A stretch of DNA of 64,000 nt from Streptomyces flavidovirens DSM 40150 (GTDB lineage Bacteria; Actinomycetota; Actinomycetes; Streptomycetales; Streptomycetaceae). The position numbers and the translations under genes were made by a program. Below the pieces are notes generated by a model. The model saw nothing but the letters and a program-made list of their open reading frames with translations, was not told the DNA's origin and did no database searches. The stretch lies in the NCBI RefSeq assembly GCF_000429085.1, contig NZ_AUBE01000017.1, positions 104,088 to 168,087 on the forward strand. The letters are read 5' to 3'. Positions 54,668 to 63,722 of the stretch are shown piece by piece. The number at the start of each line of letters is the position of its first letter. The stretch's first letter is position 1.

Positions 54668-57244
54668 ATGGAGAACGCACCACCGCCCGCCGAGGAATTG
54701 GTGATCCTCGACCGCGAACTGGGACACATCGAAGCCCGTCGCGCCCAGTTGCTGGCCCGCAGGGCCTGGCTGCTGAGTGTCATGCAGCAGGCCGTCGCGC
54801 CGCAGAACCCCTTCTCGCCGCCCGCTCCGGCTTTCGGCGCCGGCCACGCGCCGCAGACCCCGCGCGCCCCACGGGACGCCTCGCCGCGCAGTGCGCAGAA
54901 CGTGCTGCTGACCCTCGGCGGCATCCTGTTGACGATCGCAGCGGTCGCGTTCACGCTGGTGAGCTGGGGCCACATGGGCATCGGCGGCCGCGCGGCGGTG
55001 CTGGGCGCGGTGACGGCCCTGGCGCTGGCCGCGCCGGTCCTGCTGCTGCGCCGCGGGCTCGTCTCGACCGCGGAGTCGGTGGCCGCGCTCGGCCTCGCCC
55101 TCACGGTGCTCGACGCGTACGCCGTGCACCGCGTGGCGGCGCCGGACACGGACGGTCTCGCGTACACCGCGTACACCGCGATCAGCTCGGCGGCGCTGGC
55201 GGCCCTCTGGGCGGCGTACGGTCTGGGCTTCGGCCGGCTGCGACTGCCCCTGCCCGCCGCATTGATCGCCGCTCAACTCCCGCTGGTCCTCGGGGCGCTG
55301 GCGGCCGACGCGGGTCCGCTGACGCTCACCTGGGCTCTGCTGGCGACGGCCGCGTTCGATGTCGCCGTGGCTCTGTGGGGTACGCGGCGGGTGCGCACGC
55401 CGGCCTGCGCCGGAGCGTGGCTGACGGGTGCGGGGGCGCTGCTCAGCGCCGGCGCCATGTCGCTGGCGGCGGCCAACTTCTCCGACGCGCTGCGTCCGGG
55501 CGTACTGCTGCTGGCGATCGCAGCCCTGGCCCTGTTCGCCGCCTGGCGGACCCCGGCCCGTGCCCCACAGCCCGCCGCACCGGCAGCGGGCGGAACACCC
55601 ACATCACAGACGGCGACACCGTCACCGGAGAACGGGACCCCCGCGCCGCACGCCCCCGCGCCGTCGCAGGCCGTCGGACGGTCGCCGCACGCCGTCGCGT
55701 CCTCCGCCGTGGCCGGGCTCGCTGTGCTGGCCGCCGTGGGCGGTGTGCTGCGTCCCGCCGTTCCGGGGGCGTGGGCGGTGCCCGTGTACGTGCTGTGCGC
55801 CGTGGCCCTGCTGGCCGTCGTACGGGCGGGTCTGCCGCGGGCCATGGCGCTGGGTCTGGCCGGTTCGTCCGGTGCCGTGCTGGCCGCGGGCACCCTGTGG
55901 GCGCTGCCGCCGGTCGCTGTGATCCTGCTGGGTCCCGTCGCTCAGGTGGAGCGTGCCTGGTCCGGCGCCCCGGCCGGCGTCCGTGAGGCGTTGTCCTCCG
56001 AATCCCCGTGGCCTTGGACGGCCGCCGCTCCACTGGTACTGCTGACCGTCGCCGGCGTCGCCGTCGCCGTCGCGGCGGGGCGCCGTCCGACCGCTCCCGG
56101 CTCCTGGCGGAGCCCGGCGGCCTGCGCGGCCCTGGCCCTGGCGTGGGCGGCGGCGTACGCCACCCCGGCCGCGCTCGGCTTCGGCTACCCGGCGGCCGTA
56201 ACGCTGTACGTGCTGCTGACCGCCGCGCCCCTTGCCCTGGCGGTACGCCCGGCCCTCACCGGCGCCGCCACGCCGCCCGGCGCGCCGCTCGCGCTCACCG
56301 CGCTCGCCTGCGCTCTCGCGTCGGCGGTGTCCGTCTCGCTGCTGTCCCTGGCCGCGCAGGCCGCCACCCTCGCCGTGCTCGGCGTCCTGCTGCCGCTGTT
56401 CGGTGCGGCCGCCGTGCTCGCGAAGGGATCCGTCACACCACCGGTGGCCGCCGTGGCGGCCGTCGTGTACGCGACCGGGCTGACCGGCGCCGTCGCCGCC
56501 TCCTGCGAACTCGCGCCGCACCAGGCCGCCCTGGCGGTCCTCACCGTCCCCACGGCGGTCGCCGTGCTCGCCGCCCGTATCCGTGGGCACATCACCGCCC
56601 TGCCCCTGGAGATCGCGGGCGCCGGGGCCGGGCTGCTCGCGATCGGGCTCGCGGCGGGCCACGCGCCGGTCCTCGCCCTGGTCCTGGCCCTGTGCGGTGT
56701 CATCGCGGCGGGCACGGCCGTACGGGCCGACCGGCGCCCGGCCGGTTACGCGGCGGCCGTGCTCTTCGTGCTGGCCACCTGGGTCCGCCTCGGCGCCTCG
56801 GACGTGGTCACGCCCGAGGCGTACACCCTGCCGGTCACCGTCCCGGCGCTGGTGACCGGCGTACTGCGGCGGCGCCGCGACCCCGCGGCCTCGTCCTGGA
56901 CGGCGTACGGTCCCGGACTCGCCGCGACCCTCCTGCCGAGCCTGATCGCCGCCTGGGGCGACCAGCACTGGCTGCGCCCGCTGCTCCTCGGGGCGGCGGC
57001 CCTGGCCGTGACCCTCACAGGCGCCAGGCACCGGCTCCAGGCCCCGCTGGTTCTGGGGTCCGCCGCACTCGCCCTGGTCACGCTGCACGAGCTCGCGCCG
57101 TACGTCGTCCAAGTGGTCGGAGCTCTCCCCCGCTGGCTGCCGCCGGCCGTCGCGGGCCTGCTGCTGCTGGCGGTCGGCGCGACGTACGAGCAGCGCCTGC
57201 GCGACGCGCGCCGGCTGCGGGAGAGTATGGGCCGGATGCGCTGA
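54668..57244 (+). CDS. large polytopic membrane protein (SCO7613 C-terminal-like)
   Basis: An 858-residue protein: residues 1 to about 75 are soluble with a helical start (LDRELGHIEARRAQLLARR) and a Pro-rich linker, then roughly 20 or more Ala/Leu-rich membrane helices up to 850, with a Pro/Thr-rich break near 305-340. This resembles the Streptomyces membrane proteins annotated as SCO7613 C-terminal domain. No function is known. It lies between the two tRNA-Val copies. ATG 54668 (MENAPPPAEEL). Confidence 0.8.
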   Translation: MENAPPPAEELVILDRELGHIEARRAQLLARRAWLLSVMQQAVAPQNPFSPPAPAFGAGHAPQTPRAPRDASPRSAQNVLLTLGGILLTIAAVAFTLVSWGHMGIGGRAAVLGAVTALALAAPVLLLRRGLVSTAESVAALGLALTVLDAYAVHRVAAPDTDGLAYTAYTAISSAALAALWAAYGLGFGRLRLPLPAALIAAQLPLVLGALAADAGPLTLTWALLATAAFDVAVALWGTRRVRTPACAGAWLTGAGALLSAGAMSLAAANFSDALRPGVLLLAIAALALFAAWRTPARAPQPAAPAAGGTPTSQTATPSPENGTPAPHAPAPSQAVGRSPHAVASSAVAGLAVLAAVGGVLRPAVPGAWAVPVYVLCAVALLAVVRAGLPRAMALGLAGSSGAVLAAGTLWALPPVAVILLGPVAQVERAWSGAPAGVREALSSESPWPWTAAAPLVLLTVAGVAVAVAAGRRPTAPGSWRSPAACAALALAWAAAYATPAALGFGYPAAVTLYVLLTAAPLALAVRPALTGAATPPGAPLALTALACALASAVSVSLLSLAAQAATLAVLGVLLPLFGAAAVLAKGSVTPPVAAVAAVVYATGLTGAVAASCELAPHQAALAVLTVPTAVAVLAARIRGHITALPLEIAGAGAGLLAIGLAAGHAPVLALVLALCGVIAAGTAVRADRRPAGYAAAVLFVLATWVRLGASDVVTPEAYTLPVTVPALVTGVLRRRRDPAASSWTAYGPGLAATLLPSLIAAWGDQHWLRPLLLGAAALAVTLTGARHRLQAPLVLGSAALALVTLHELAPYVVQVVGALPRWLPPAVAGLLLLAVGATYEQRLRDARRLRESMGRMR

Positions 57245-57273
57245 GGACCGCCGTTCCCGGCCCCCGGGAACGG

Positions 57274-57309
57274 CGAAGGCCCGGAAGACTTTCGTCTTCC
57301 GGGCCTTCG
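57274..57309. terminator. bidirectional terminator between the membrane-protein gene and tRNA-Val copy 2
   Basis: CGAAGGCCCGGAAGAC pairs with GTCTTCCGGGCCTTCG (16 bp, TTTC loop). A further palindrome, CCGTTCCCGG/CCGGGAACGG, is just upstream at 57251-57273. Confidence 0.8.
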
Positions 57310-57316
57310 GTCCGGG

Positions 57317-57388
57317 TGGGCGATACTGGGTTCGAACCAGTGACCTCTTCGGTGTGAACGAAGCGCTCTCCCACTGAGCTAATCGCCC
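57317..57388 (-). tRNA. tRNA-Val (anticodon CAC), copy 2
   Basis: Same 72-nt cloverleaf as copy 1 (anticodon CAC in loop TTCACAC), with T-loop TTCGAAC in place of TTCGAAA. Same strand as copy 1, 3.3 kb away. Confidence 0.95.
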
Positions 57389-57442
57389 CGGCGCTCCGCA
57401 AACATTACCCCATGTCAGCGGGTCCCCCGAACCGTTTACCGG

Positions 57443-57898
57443 TCACTGCTCGATGTTCCACGGCATCGCGAGGCCGAACTTCCAGACGTAGATCCCGACC
57501 AGTACGGCGACGATCACCAGTCCGATCGTGGTGAGGATCATGTTGCGCCGGCGGACCTTGGGATCGAGCGCTTTGTGGGCCGCCTCGGTGACTTTCCGTT
57601 TCGTCCAGCGCAGCACGAGCTGCGCCCACACGAACTCCGTCGCCCAGATCGCCATGCCGCCGAAGATCACCAGCCAGCCGGGTCCCGGCAGTGGGAGCAT
57701 GACGATGCCCGCCGCCACGACCGCCAGGCCGATGACGAACACGCCGACCTGCCAGCTCAGGTGGAGCGTCCGGTGGCGCTTGATGATCTGCGGCGCCCGC
57801 GAACCCAGCTCTCGCTCGTCCCCGGTGACGCCCCCCGTGGCGGGCGCTGTGGCCGCCGGATCGACGACTTCTTCCCGCTCGTTACTCTCCGCATTCAT
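57443..57898 (-). CDS. PGPGW-motif transmembrane protein (TIGR02611-like)
   Basis: A 151-residue protein with an acidic N-terminus, three predicted membrane helices (about 50-72, 75-95 including LPLPGPGWLVIFGGMAIW, and 125-145), and the PGPGW motif that defines this actinobacterial family. Function unknown. I chose ATG 57898 (MNAESNERE), where the charged N-terminus begins. Divergent from ssgB. Confidence 0.85.
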   Translation of the reverse strand: MNAESNEREEVVDPAATAPATGGVTGDERELGSRAPQIIKRHRTLHLSWQVGVFVIGLAVVAAGIVMLPLPGPGWLVIFGGMAIWATEFVWAQLVLRWTKRKVTEAAHKALDPKVRRRNMILTTIGLVIVAVLVGIYVWKFGLAMPWNIEQ

Positions 57899-58088
57899 GA
57901 GGCCCAACCTACCGGACGGAATCGCATGGCCGGAATGGTCGTACCGCCTCAAGCATTACTCCGCCGTAAGGGGTACCTGAAGAGCCACAAAAAGGTCAGA
58001 GGGGTTTACAACGACACCGTAGGTGGCATGTCGATTTCGCCGACGTGCGAATCCCCGAGCGCACACTGAGCGAAAGGCCCTGGCGCTT

Positions 58089-58502
58089 ATGAACACCACG
58101 GTCAGCTGCGAGCTGCACCTGCGCCTCGTAGTGTCGAGCGAGTCATCACTGCCTGTACCCGCGGGCCTGCGGTATGACACGGCCGATCCCTACGCCGTGC
58201 ATGCCACCTTCCACACCGGAGCCGAGGAAACCGTCGAGTGGGTGTTCGCCCGCGATCTCCTCGCCGAGGGCCTTCACCGGCCCACCGGTACCGGCGACGT
58301 CAGAGTCTGGCCGTCCCGCAGTCATGGCCAGGGCGTTGTGTGCATCGCTCTGAGCTCCCCGGAAGGAGAAGCCTTGCTCGAAGCCCCGGCGCGGGCACTG
58401 GAGTCGTTCCTGAAGCGGACGGACGCCGCGGTACCACCGGGCACCGAGCATCGTCACTTCGATCTCGACACGGAACTCTCACACATCCTGGCGGAGAACT
58501 GA
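58089..58502 (+). CDS. ssgB: sporulation septation regulator SsgB
   Basis: SsgB recruits FtsZ to future septum sites during aerial-hypha division, working with SsgA. The 137-residue protein starts MNTTVSCELHLRLVV and has DPYAVHATFHTGAEETVEWVFARDLL and GTEHRHFDLDTELSHILAEN, the SsgB rather than SsgA pattern, at exactly the usual length. Upstream, GGGTAC (57971-57976) and GTTTAC (58004-58009) recall stress/sporulation sigma-factor elements (sigma-H controls ssgB in S. coelicolor), but I cannot assign a full promoter. Confidence 0.96.
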   Translation: MNTTVSCELHLRLVVSSESSLPVPAGLRYDTADPYAVHATFHTGAEETVEWVFARDLLAEGLHRPTGTGDVRVWPSRSHGQGVVCIALSSPEGEALLEAPARALESFLKRTDAAVPPGTEHRHFDLDTELSHILAEN

Positions 58503-58581
58503 GCCAGGCCGAGAGCCACCCGACGCCGTCCGACTCGGGGCGACGGCGCGGGGCGGACAACTGCATACGGAACACGGTAGA

Positions 58582-58626
58582 CACCGGCGCCGTCCCCGCG
58601 GATCCACCGCGGGGACGGCGCCGGTG
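58582..58626 (+). terminator. strong terminator after ssgB
   Basis: CACCGGCGCCGTCCCCGCGG pairs with CCGCGGGGACGGCGCCGGTG, a 20-bp perfect stem with a 5-nt loop, 79 bp after the ssgB stop. Confidence 0.75.
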
Positions 58627-58699
58627 CGCCGCGCGCACGAGCCGCTAAAGTCGACCGGCATCTGCGGGCGCCCGCCCGCAGCAGGCCAGGGAGCGAATC

Positions 58700-59257
58700 G
58701 TGCTGATCCCCCACGACACCAGGCGCGCCCTCGACGTCGTCGTCGATCTCGTGAACACGGCGCCGGAGAGTGACCAGGGCGACCGGCTCGCCGACCTCGA
58801 GGCGCTGTACGGCTTCGTGCGGCTCCATCACGTCAGCGACGTCGGAACGCTCACCGAGGCGGATCTCAGGGCCGTACGGGACGTGCGAGGGCGCTTCGCG
58901 GACGTGTTCGCGGCGCTCGACCCCCGCACCTGCGCGGAGCTGATCAACCAGCTCGTGGCGGCGGCCGGCACCACGCCGCGGCTGACCGACCACGACGGCT
59001 TCGACTGGCACGTGCACTACTTCGCGCCGGGCGCCTCGGTCGCCGACCATCTCGCGGCGGACTGCGGGATGGCGCTGGCGTTCATCGTGGTCTCCGGCGA
59101 GCAGGAACGACTGCGCCGCTGCGAGGCGCCGGACTGCCGGCGGGCCTTCGTCGACCTGTCGCGCAACCGGTCGCGCCGCTACTGCGACAGCCGCACTTGC
59201 GGGAACCGGCTGCATGTGGCGGCGTACCGGGCCCGGCGTAAGGAAGCCGCGGGCTGA
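58700..59257 (+). CDS. CGNR zinc-finger protein (ABATE domain)
   Basis: A 185-residue protein. Residues about 10-130 form the helical ABATE-type domain (DVVVDLVNTAPESDQGDRL). The C-terminus is a zinc finger with RRCEAPDCRRAF and RYCDSRTCGNR, giving the Cys quartet and the diagnostic CGNR. The family are presumed stress-related transcriptional regulators in actinobacteria. GTG 58700 with AGGGAG 7 nt upstream. Confidence 0.93.
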   Translation: MLIPHDTRRALDVVVDLVNTAPESDQGDRLADLEALYGFVRLHHVSDVGTLTEADLRAVRDVRGRFADVFAALDPRTCAELINQLVAAAGTTPRLTDHDGFDWHVHYFAPGASVADHLAADCGMALAFIVVSGEQERLRRCEAPDCRRAFVDLSRNRSRRYCDSRTCGNRLHVAAYRARRKEAAG

Positions 59258-59288
59258 GGCACGGCGGGGAACGCGGGGCACGCGGGCC

Positions 59289-59441
59289 TCACAGCAGGAA
59301 GAGGTCGTGCATCGCGGCCATCAGCAGCAGGAAGCCGATCACCCCGAGGAAGATCATCAGGGGTGGCTGGGAAAGCGCGAAGAGGCAGCCGCGCGGTTCT
59401 TCGGTGGGTGCGGGGGCTTCGCCCCGGGATGTGTCCAGCAT
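59289..59441 (-). CDS. small single-helix membrane protein
   Basis: About 50 residues from ATG 59441, with an N-terminal polar part and a C-terminal helix (PPLMIFLGVIGFLLLMAAMHD). A TTG 12 codons upstream is an alternative. Not a family I recognise. The evidence is the compact hydrophobic helix and an ORF of typical shape. The remaining gap (59258-59592) otherwise holds a GGGGC/GCCCC hairpin near 59411-59425 and no other feature I can name. Confidence 0.4.
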   Translation of the reverse strand: MLDTSRGEAPAPTEEPRGCLFALSQPPLMIFLGVIGFLLLMAAMHDLFLL

Positions 59442-59592
59442 CTCGGGCCGATCATGACGCAGCCCGAGCACCTCCAACGACCAACACGCCCACCTGCGGC
59501 GGGAGTTCCCCAGATCTTGGCCGTGCTTGATCTGCGAGTGATCGCTTCGGCGTGCAAGTTGCCAGGTTTCGGTTTCACATGCCGGGCCGTGT

Positions 59593-60060
59593 TCAGATGC
59601 CGTGCTTCTTCAGGATCGCTTCGATGTCGCTGAAGTCCTCGTCCGCCCCGGTGGCCTTCGGCTGCGGCTTGGCCCCCTCGGGCTGAGGCTGCTTCTGCCG
59701 CGCGGCCGCAGGGAGGCCCGCGCCGGGCGCCGGCGCGGACGCCCGCTGGGCGACCGCTTCGCGCTGCGCCGCCCGCGCGGCCCTGCGCTCCTTGCGGGTG
59801 CCGCCGGTGCGGCGCTCCACCATCCGGGTCGTCATGAAGAGCAGCCAGGAAAGGCCGAGCAGGCCGAAGCCCGCCCACACCTCCGGCTTGAAGGCGATGC
59901 CCGAAACCCACTCGACGATGCCGGTCATCACCAGGCCGACCGGCACCAGCGAGTAGGCGGCGATACGCGTCGCGGCCAGGAACCGCTTGCGGTAGGCGGT
60001 GATCGCGGCGATGCCCAGACCGGCCGCAGACGCCGCGGAACAGATCGTCTCTGCCAGCAT
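59593..60060 (-). CDS. small membrane protein with basic/Pro-rich tail
   Basis: A 155-residue protein with two or three membrane helices (about 5-20, 32-52, 62-78) followed by a charged cytoplasmic tail (RTGGTRKERRAARAAQ onward) ending DFSDIEAILKKHGI. That acidic amphipathic C-terminus looks like a conserved short motif. Function unknown. ATG 60060 with GGAGG 5 nt upstream is clear. Confidence 0.75.
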   Translation of the reverse strand: MLAETICSAASAAGLGIAAITAYRKRFLAATRIAAYSLVPVGLVMTGIVEWVSGIAFKPEVWAGFGLLGLSWLLFMTTRMVERRTGGTRKERRAARAAQREAVAQRASAPAPGAGLPAAARQKQPQPEGAKPQPKATGADEDFSDIEAILKKHGI

Positions 60061-60171
60061 CCGGTCCTCCAGCCCCAGGGGTGTACGTTCCCCTCCATCC
60101 TGCACCGGACGGGGCCGCCCAGGCCACGCCCCCGTACGACCTCGGGGACATATCGGGGGAGACCTCTTCCC

Positions 60172-60250
60172 CAGGTCCCAGTTTCCCGGCCTCGCGGCCT
60201 CCCGGTTTCCCGGCGCCAGGCAGTCTCCCGGTTTCCCGGTCTCCCGGTTG
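60172..60250. repeat. CCCGGTTTCCCGG-type degenerate minisatellite
   Basis: Between the membrane-protein gene and the divergent DsbA-like gene, TCCCGGTTTCCCGG occurs at about 60200 and 60226, with further partial TTTCCCGG or CTCCCGG units before and after. It lies just upstream of the DsbA-like start, possibly in its promoter. Confidence 0.6.
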
Positions 60251-60283
60251 GGGGCCCGCCTGCCGGGCTGGGAGACTGGGCCC

Positions 60284-60790
60284 ATGACCGACTCCTCTCC
60301 CGCCCGCCCCGTCGTCCTCGACATCTGGTGCGAGCTCCAGTGCCCCGACTGCCACGCCGCGCTGGACGACGTGCGCGCCCTGCGTGAGCGTTACGGCGAC
60401 CGGCTCGACGTACGCCTGCGCCACTTCCCCCTGGAGAAGCACAAGCACGCCTACGCCGCCGCGCAGACCGCCGAAGAGGCGGTCGACCAGGGCAAGGGAT
60501 GGCCGTACGTGGAAGCGGTCCTCGCCCGTACCGAGGAACTGGCGGCGAAGGGCGAGCCCCTCCTGCTGGAGGTCGCGGCCGGACTGGGTCTTGACGCCGA
60601 GGAGTTCGACACCGCCCTGATCGACGGCAGGCACCTCCTGATCGTCGACGCCGACCAGGCGGAGGGCAAGGCCATCGGCGTCACGGGCACGCCGACGTAC
60701 GTCATCGACGGCGAGCGGCTGGACGGCGGCAAGAGCCAGGAAGGGCTGCGCGAGCGCATCGAGGAGATCGTCGACCGGCTGCTCGCCTGA
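60284..60790 (+). CDS. DsbA-family thioredoxin-fold oxidoreductase
   Basis: A 168-residue protein with the thioredoxin-like motif CPDC in IWCELQCPDCHAALDD (about residues 20-23), a helical insertion, and the cis-Pro segment GVTGTPTYVIDG. The family includes DsbA and FrnE-like proteins. There is no signal peptide, so it may be cytoplasmic. It could pair with the VKOR protein at 23.2 kb only if exported, which the sequence does not support. Confidence 0.88.
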   Translation: MTDSSPARPVVLDIWCELQCPDCHAALDDVRALRERYGDRLDVRLRHFPLEKHKHAYAAAQTAEEAVDQGKGWPYVEAVLARTEELAAKGEPLLLEVAAGLGLDAEEFDTALIDGRHLLIVDADQAEGKAIGVTGTPTYVIDGERLDGGKSQEGLRERIEEIVDRLLA

Positions 60791-60802
60791 CCCGCGCAGG
60801 TC

Positions 60803-61642
60803 TCAGAGCAGCCGCTTGTAGAGGTGGTACGACACCGGCTCGTAGCCCAGTGATTCGTACAGCCGCAGGGCCGGGGTGTTGTCCGCGTAGACGTTGAGGC
60901 CGATGCGTTCGGTCCCGGCCGCCAGCGCCTCACGCTCGGCGAGCAGCAGCAGCGCGCGGCCCAGCCCCTGCCCCCGGTACTCCTCGGCCACCTCGACGTC
61001 GAAGACGTACGCCCCGCTCTCGCCGGGGCGGGGATGGCGCAGTGCCAGCCACAGCGTGCCCACCACCGCGCCGTCGCGGACGAGAGCGCCCAGGTAGGTG
61101 TCCGGGGTGTCGATTCCGTCGGCGAGAGCGGCCCGGTGGTCGGCTTCGGCCTTGGCGCGCGCCGCCTCCTCGGAGTAGCCGCGCGCGGTCAGGGACCGTA
61201 CGAAACCCACCTTGGCGCGGTCGAGCCAGGTCTCGAATTCCGTTTCGCTCATCCGCCTGCCCACAATGCCTTCGGGCAGCGCGGGGGGCCGGGCGGGCAG
61301 CGGTTTGGTCATGTTGCGGCCGCGTTCGGTGTAGCCGAGCGCGGCGGCCATCCGCCGCGCGGCCACCGCCCCGGCCGGGACGGAGATCTCCACGCGACGG
61401 CATCCCCAGCCGCGCAGCACCTCCTCGGCCGCGAGCGCGGCGACCGTCGCCCTCCCCCGGCGCCGGTCGGCCTCGTCGATGCGCAACCCGTCGATACGAC
61501 CGGCGCCGGGCCCGTGGCGAGGATCCGTGGACAACTCGACGGCGCCTACCGGGCGGCTGTTCACGCACACGTCGTACGTGCGCGACCTGGCGCCGTCGAT
61601 GCCCTGCTGAAGCGGCGCTGTCGGCCGCAGAGTTGTGGTCAT
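60803..61642 (-). CDS. tandem-domain GNAT acetyltransferase
   Basis: A 279-residue protein with two GNAT folds: residues about 20-105 (RIDEADRRRGRATVAALAAEEV) and 115-279 (VEVAEEYRGQGLGRALLLLAE with the acetyl-CoA R/QGxGR motif, then LNVYADNTPALRLYESLGY). The second domain has the clean CoA-binding motif. Substrate unknown. ATG 61642 is chosen. An ATG at 61678 is the alternative. Confidence 0.88.
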   Translation of the reverse strand: MTTTLRPTAPLQQGIDGARSRTYDVCVNSRPVGAVELSTDPRHGPGAGRIDGLRIDEADRRRGRATVAALAAEEVLRGWGCRRVEISVPAGAVAARRMAAALGYTERGRNMTKPLPARPPALPEGIVGRRMSETEFETWLDRAKVGFVRSLTARGYSEEAARAKAEADHRAALADGIDTPDTYLGALVRDGAVVGTLWLALRHPRPGESGAYVFDVEVAEEYRGQGLGRALLLLAEREALAAGTERIGLNVYADNTPALRLYESLGYEPVSYHLYKRLL

Positions 61643-61695
61643 CAGGGGAGTTGTACCCGCCTGACGGCCACCCGTCATCAGAAATTCCCGGCGCT

Positions 61696-62517
61696 TTACG
61701 GATTCAGGTCCGAGGCGGCGCGTTCGTCGAAGACGCGCATGGCCTTGGCCGTCACGGGGCCCGGCGCGCCCGGCAGTTGGCGGCCGTCGATCCGGTGCAC
61801 CGCCTGTACATCGCGCAGCGTGGAGGTCAGGAAGACCTCGTCGGCCCGCTCCAGTACGTCCAGCGGCAGGTCGGTCTCCTCGGCGCCCGTCCATTCGACG
61901 GCCAGGGCGCGCGTGATGCCGGCGAGGCAGCCGGAGGAGACCGGCGGGGTGAGCAGCCGGCCGTCGAGAACGACGAAGACATTCGACCCCGTGCCCTCGC
62001 AGAGCTGTCCGACGGTGTTCGCGAACAGCGCCTCAGAGGCGCCCTGTTCGCGGGCGCGGGCCAGGGCGACGACATTCTCGGCGTACGACGTCGTCTTGAG
62101 GCCGGTGAGTGCGCCGCGCTCGTTGCGGGTCCACGGGACGGTGATCACGGCGGTGCTGTCGGGGCGGCGGCTTGCCTCCCCCAGGGCGACGATCAGGGTG
62201 GGGCCGGTGTCGCCGCGCTCGGAGCCGAGCGGCGAGAGGCCGCCGGTGTAGGTGATCCGCAGCCGGCCGAGCTTCATGGGGTTGGCGTCCAGGACGGCGG
62301 CGCAGGCGCGGCGTACTTCGTCGAGATCGGGCTCGGGCAGCCCGAGACCGCGCGCCGAGCGGGCGAGCCGCTCCAGGTGCCGGGTGAGGGCGAAGGTCCG
62401 TCCCGCGGTCGCTTTCACCGTCTCGAAGATGCCGTCGCCCACGGTGAGACCGTGATCGAGTACGGACACCCTGGCGGTCGCCGCATCCTGCAGCCCGCCG
62501 TCGACCCAAAGTTTCAT
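61696..62517 (-). CDS. pabC: aminodeoxychorismate lyase (class IV PLP aminotransferase fold)
   Basis: Converts 4-amino-4-deoxychorismate to p-aminobenzoate and pyruvate for folate. The 273-residue fold IV protein has DHGLTVGDGIFETVKA, the PLP-binding Lys in LKTTSYAENVVALARA and EGTGSNVFVV. Branched-chain or D-amino acid aminotransferases share the fold. Its ATGA overlap with pabB makes the PabC assignment the best reading. Confidence 0.88.
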   Translation of the reverse strand: MKLWVDGGLQDAATARVSVLDHGLTVGDGIFETVKATAGRTFALTRHLERLARSARGLGLPEPDLDEVRRACAAVLDANPMKLGRLRITYTGGLSPLGSERGDTGPTLIVALGEASRRPDSTAVITVPWTRNERGALTGLKTTSYAENVVALARAREQGASEALFANTVGQLCEGTGSNVFVVLDGRLLTPPVSSGCLAGITRALAVEWTGAEETDLPLDVLERADEVFLTSTLRDVQAVHRIDGRQLPGAPGPVTAKAMRVFDERAASDLNP

Positions 62518-63578
62518 GACGCGGTCCTTCCCATCTCCCGGTACGTGCCCGACGCTACCGCGAGGAGCCTGGCGGCCTTCAGTTCGGTCTCCTCCCACTC
62601 GCGGTCGGGGTCGGAGCCCCAGGTGATGCCCGCGCCCGTACCGAACCTGAGGACCGGACCGCCGGGGGCCGTGCGGTCGATCCAGAAGGTACGTATGCCG
62701 ACGGCCAGCTCGCCGGTGCCCCGGTCGGCGTCGACCCAGCCGATGCCTCCGCAGTACGGACCGCGCGGTGCGGTCTCCAGCGCCTCGATGATCGTGAGGG
62801 CGCTCGACTTGGGCGCCCCCGTCACCGAGCCGGGCGGGAACGTCGCCGCGAGCAGCTCGGCCCAGCCGGCGCGCGGCGCGAGCTCGGCGCGCACGGTGGA
62901 GACGAGGTGGACGAGGCCGGGGTGCGGTTCGACCACGCAGAGCTCCGGAACGGTCACGGAGCCGGGGACGGCGACCCGCCCAAGGTCGTTGCGGACCAGG
63001 TCCACGATCATGACGTTCTCGGCGTGGTCCTTCTCCAGGAGATCACCGGCCGTGCGCCCGGTGCCCTTGATCGGCCCCGACTCGACGGTCCGTCCGTCGC
63101 GTCGCAGGTAGAGCTCGGGGGACGCGGTGGCTATCTCGACGCCGTGCGCGGGCAGACGGATCGTTCCTGCGTACGGCGCCGGATTGCCCCGGGCCAGCAG
63201 GGCGGTGAGCGCGTCGACGTCGGCGCGGGCGCCGGGGCGGTCCGGCAGCGGAGCGGTCAGTACGCGGCAGAGGTTGGCCTGGTAGACCTCGCCGGCCGCG
63301 ATGTGCTCACGGATGCGGCGTACACCGGCTGTGTACGCGGCGCGGTCCATCGATGACATCCAGTCACCGGCGGCGGGCCCGCGCCAGGCGCCGGGCAGGG
63401 GCGCGGGGACCGGCTCGGTGCGTACGTCGCCGAAGCGGGCGCAGACGAGCCCGCCCTCGAAGTCCGCGGTGACGGCCCAGAAGCCGGCGGAGTCGAGTGC
63501 GGCGGGATCGCTGGTCACATCGCGCAGATCGGAGGCGACAAGGCCGCCGAAGCGGGCCAAAGGGGGAAGGTCGTGCAC
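62514..63578 (-). CDS. pabB: aminodeoxychorismate synthase component I
   Basis: Makes 4-amino-4-deoxychorismate from chorismate. The 354-residue chorismate-binding domain has ESGPIKGTGRT, and the PIKGT lysine distinguishes PabB from anthranilate synthase (PIAGT). It also has ENVMIVDLVRNDLGRVA, FPPGSVTGAPK and YCGGIGW. It is shorter at the N-terminus than full PabB. No PabA glutaminase is in the window. GTG 63578. Confidence 0.9.
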   Translation of the reverse strand: MHDLPPLARFGGLVASDLRDVTSDPAALDSAGFWAVTADFEGGLVCARFGDVRTEPVPAPLPGAWRGPAAGDWMSSMDRAAYTAGVRRIREHIAAGEVYQANLCRVLTAPLPDRPGARADVDALTALLARGNPAPYAGTIRLPAHGVEIATASPELYLRRDGRTVESGPIKGTGRTAGDLLEKDHAENVMIVDLVRNDLGRVAVPGSVTVPELCVVEPHPGLVHLVSTVRAELAPRAGWAELLAATFPPGSVTGAPKSSALTIIEALETAPRGPYCGGIGWVDADRGTGELAVGIRTFWIDRTAPGGPVLRFGTGAGITWGSDPDREWEETELKAARLLAVASGTYREMGRTAS

Positions 63579-63653
63579 GGCCCCGAGTCTAGAGCGGACC
63601 GCGATGACCTGCGGCGGGGCGGAGGCAGCGCAGCACGCTGCGCAAACGCGTTT

Positions 63654-63681
63654 TTGTACTGGCCCCGGAATCCGCTAGAGT
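63654..63681 (+). promoter_or_regulatory. promoter of the tRNA-Gly/Cys/Val cluster
   Basis: TTGTAC (63654-63659) and TAGAGT (63676-63681) with a 16-bp spacer, about 40 bp before tRNA-Gly. A GCGCAGC-A-CGCTGCGC palindrome (63627-63643) lies upstream. A plausible HrdB-type housekeeping promoter. Confidence 0.6.
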
Positions 63682-63722
63682 TCAACACGTCGCCGGGACA
63701 CGGAAACGCCCCGGTAAGACAA

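Noticed and set aside
54008..57388. An integrated element between tRNA-Val att sites.
   Set aside because: The region has no integrase, excisionase or replication gene, and its composition matches the neighbours. Listed only as a recombination-prone duplication.
60284..60790. Pairing of the DsbA-like protein with the VKOR protein as a secretory disulfide system.
   Set aside because: The DsbA-like protein has no signal peptide or membrane anchor and the genes are 37 kb apart.
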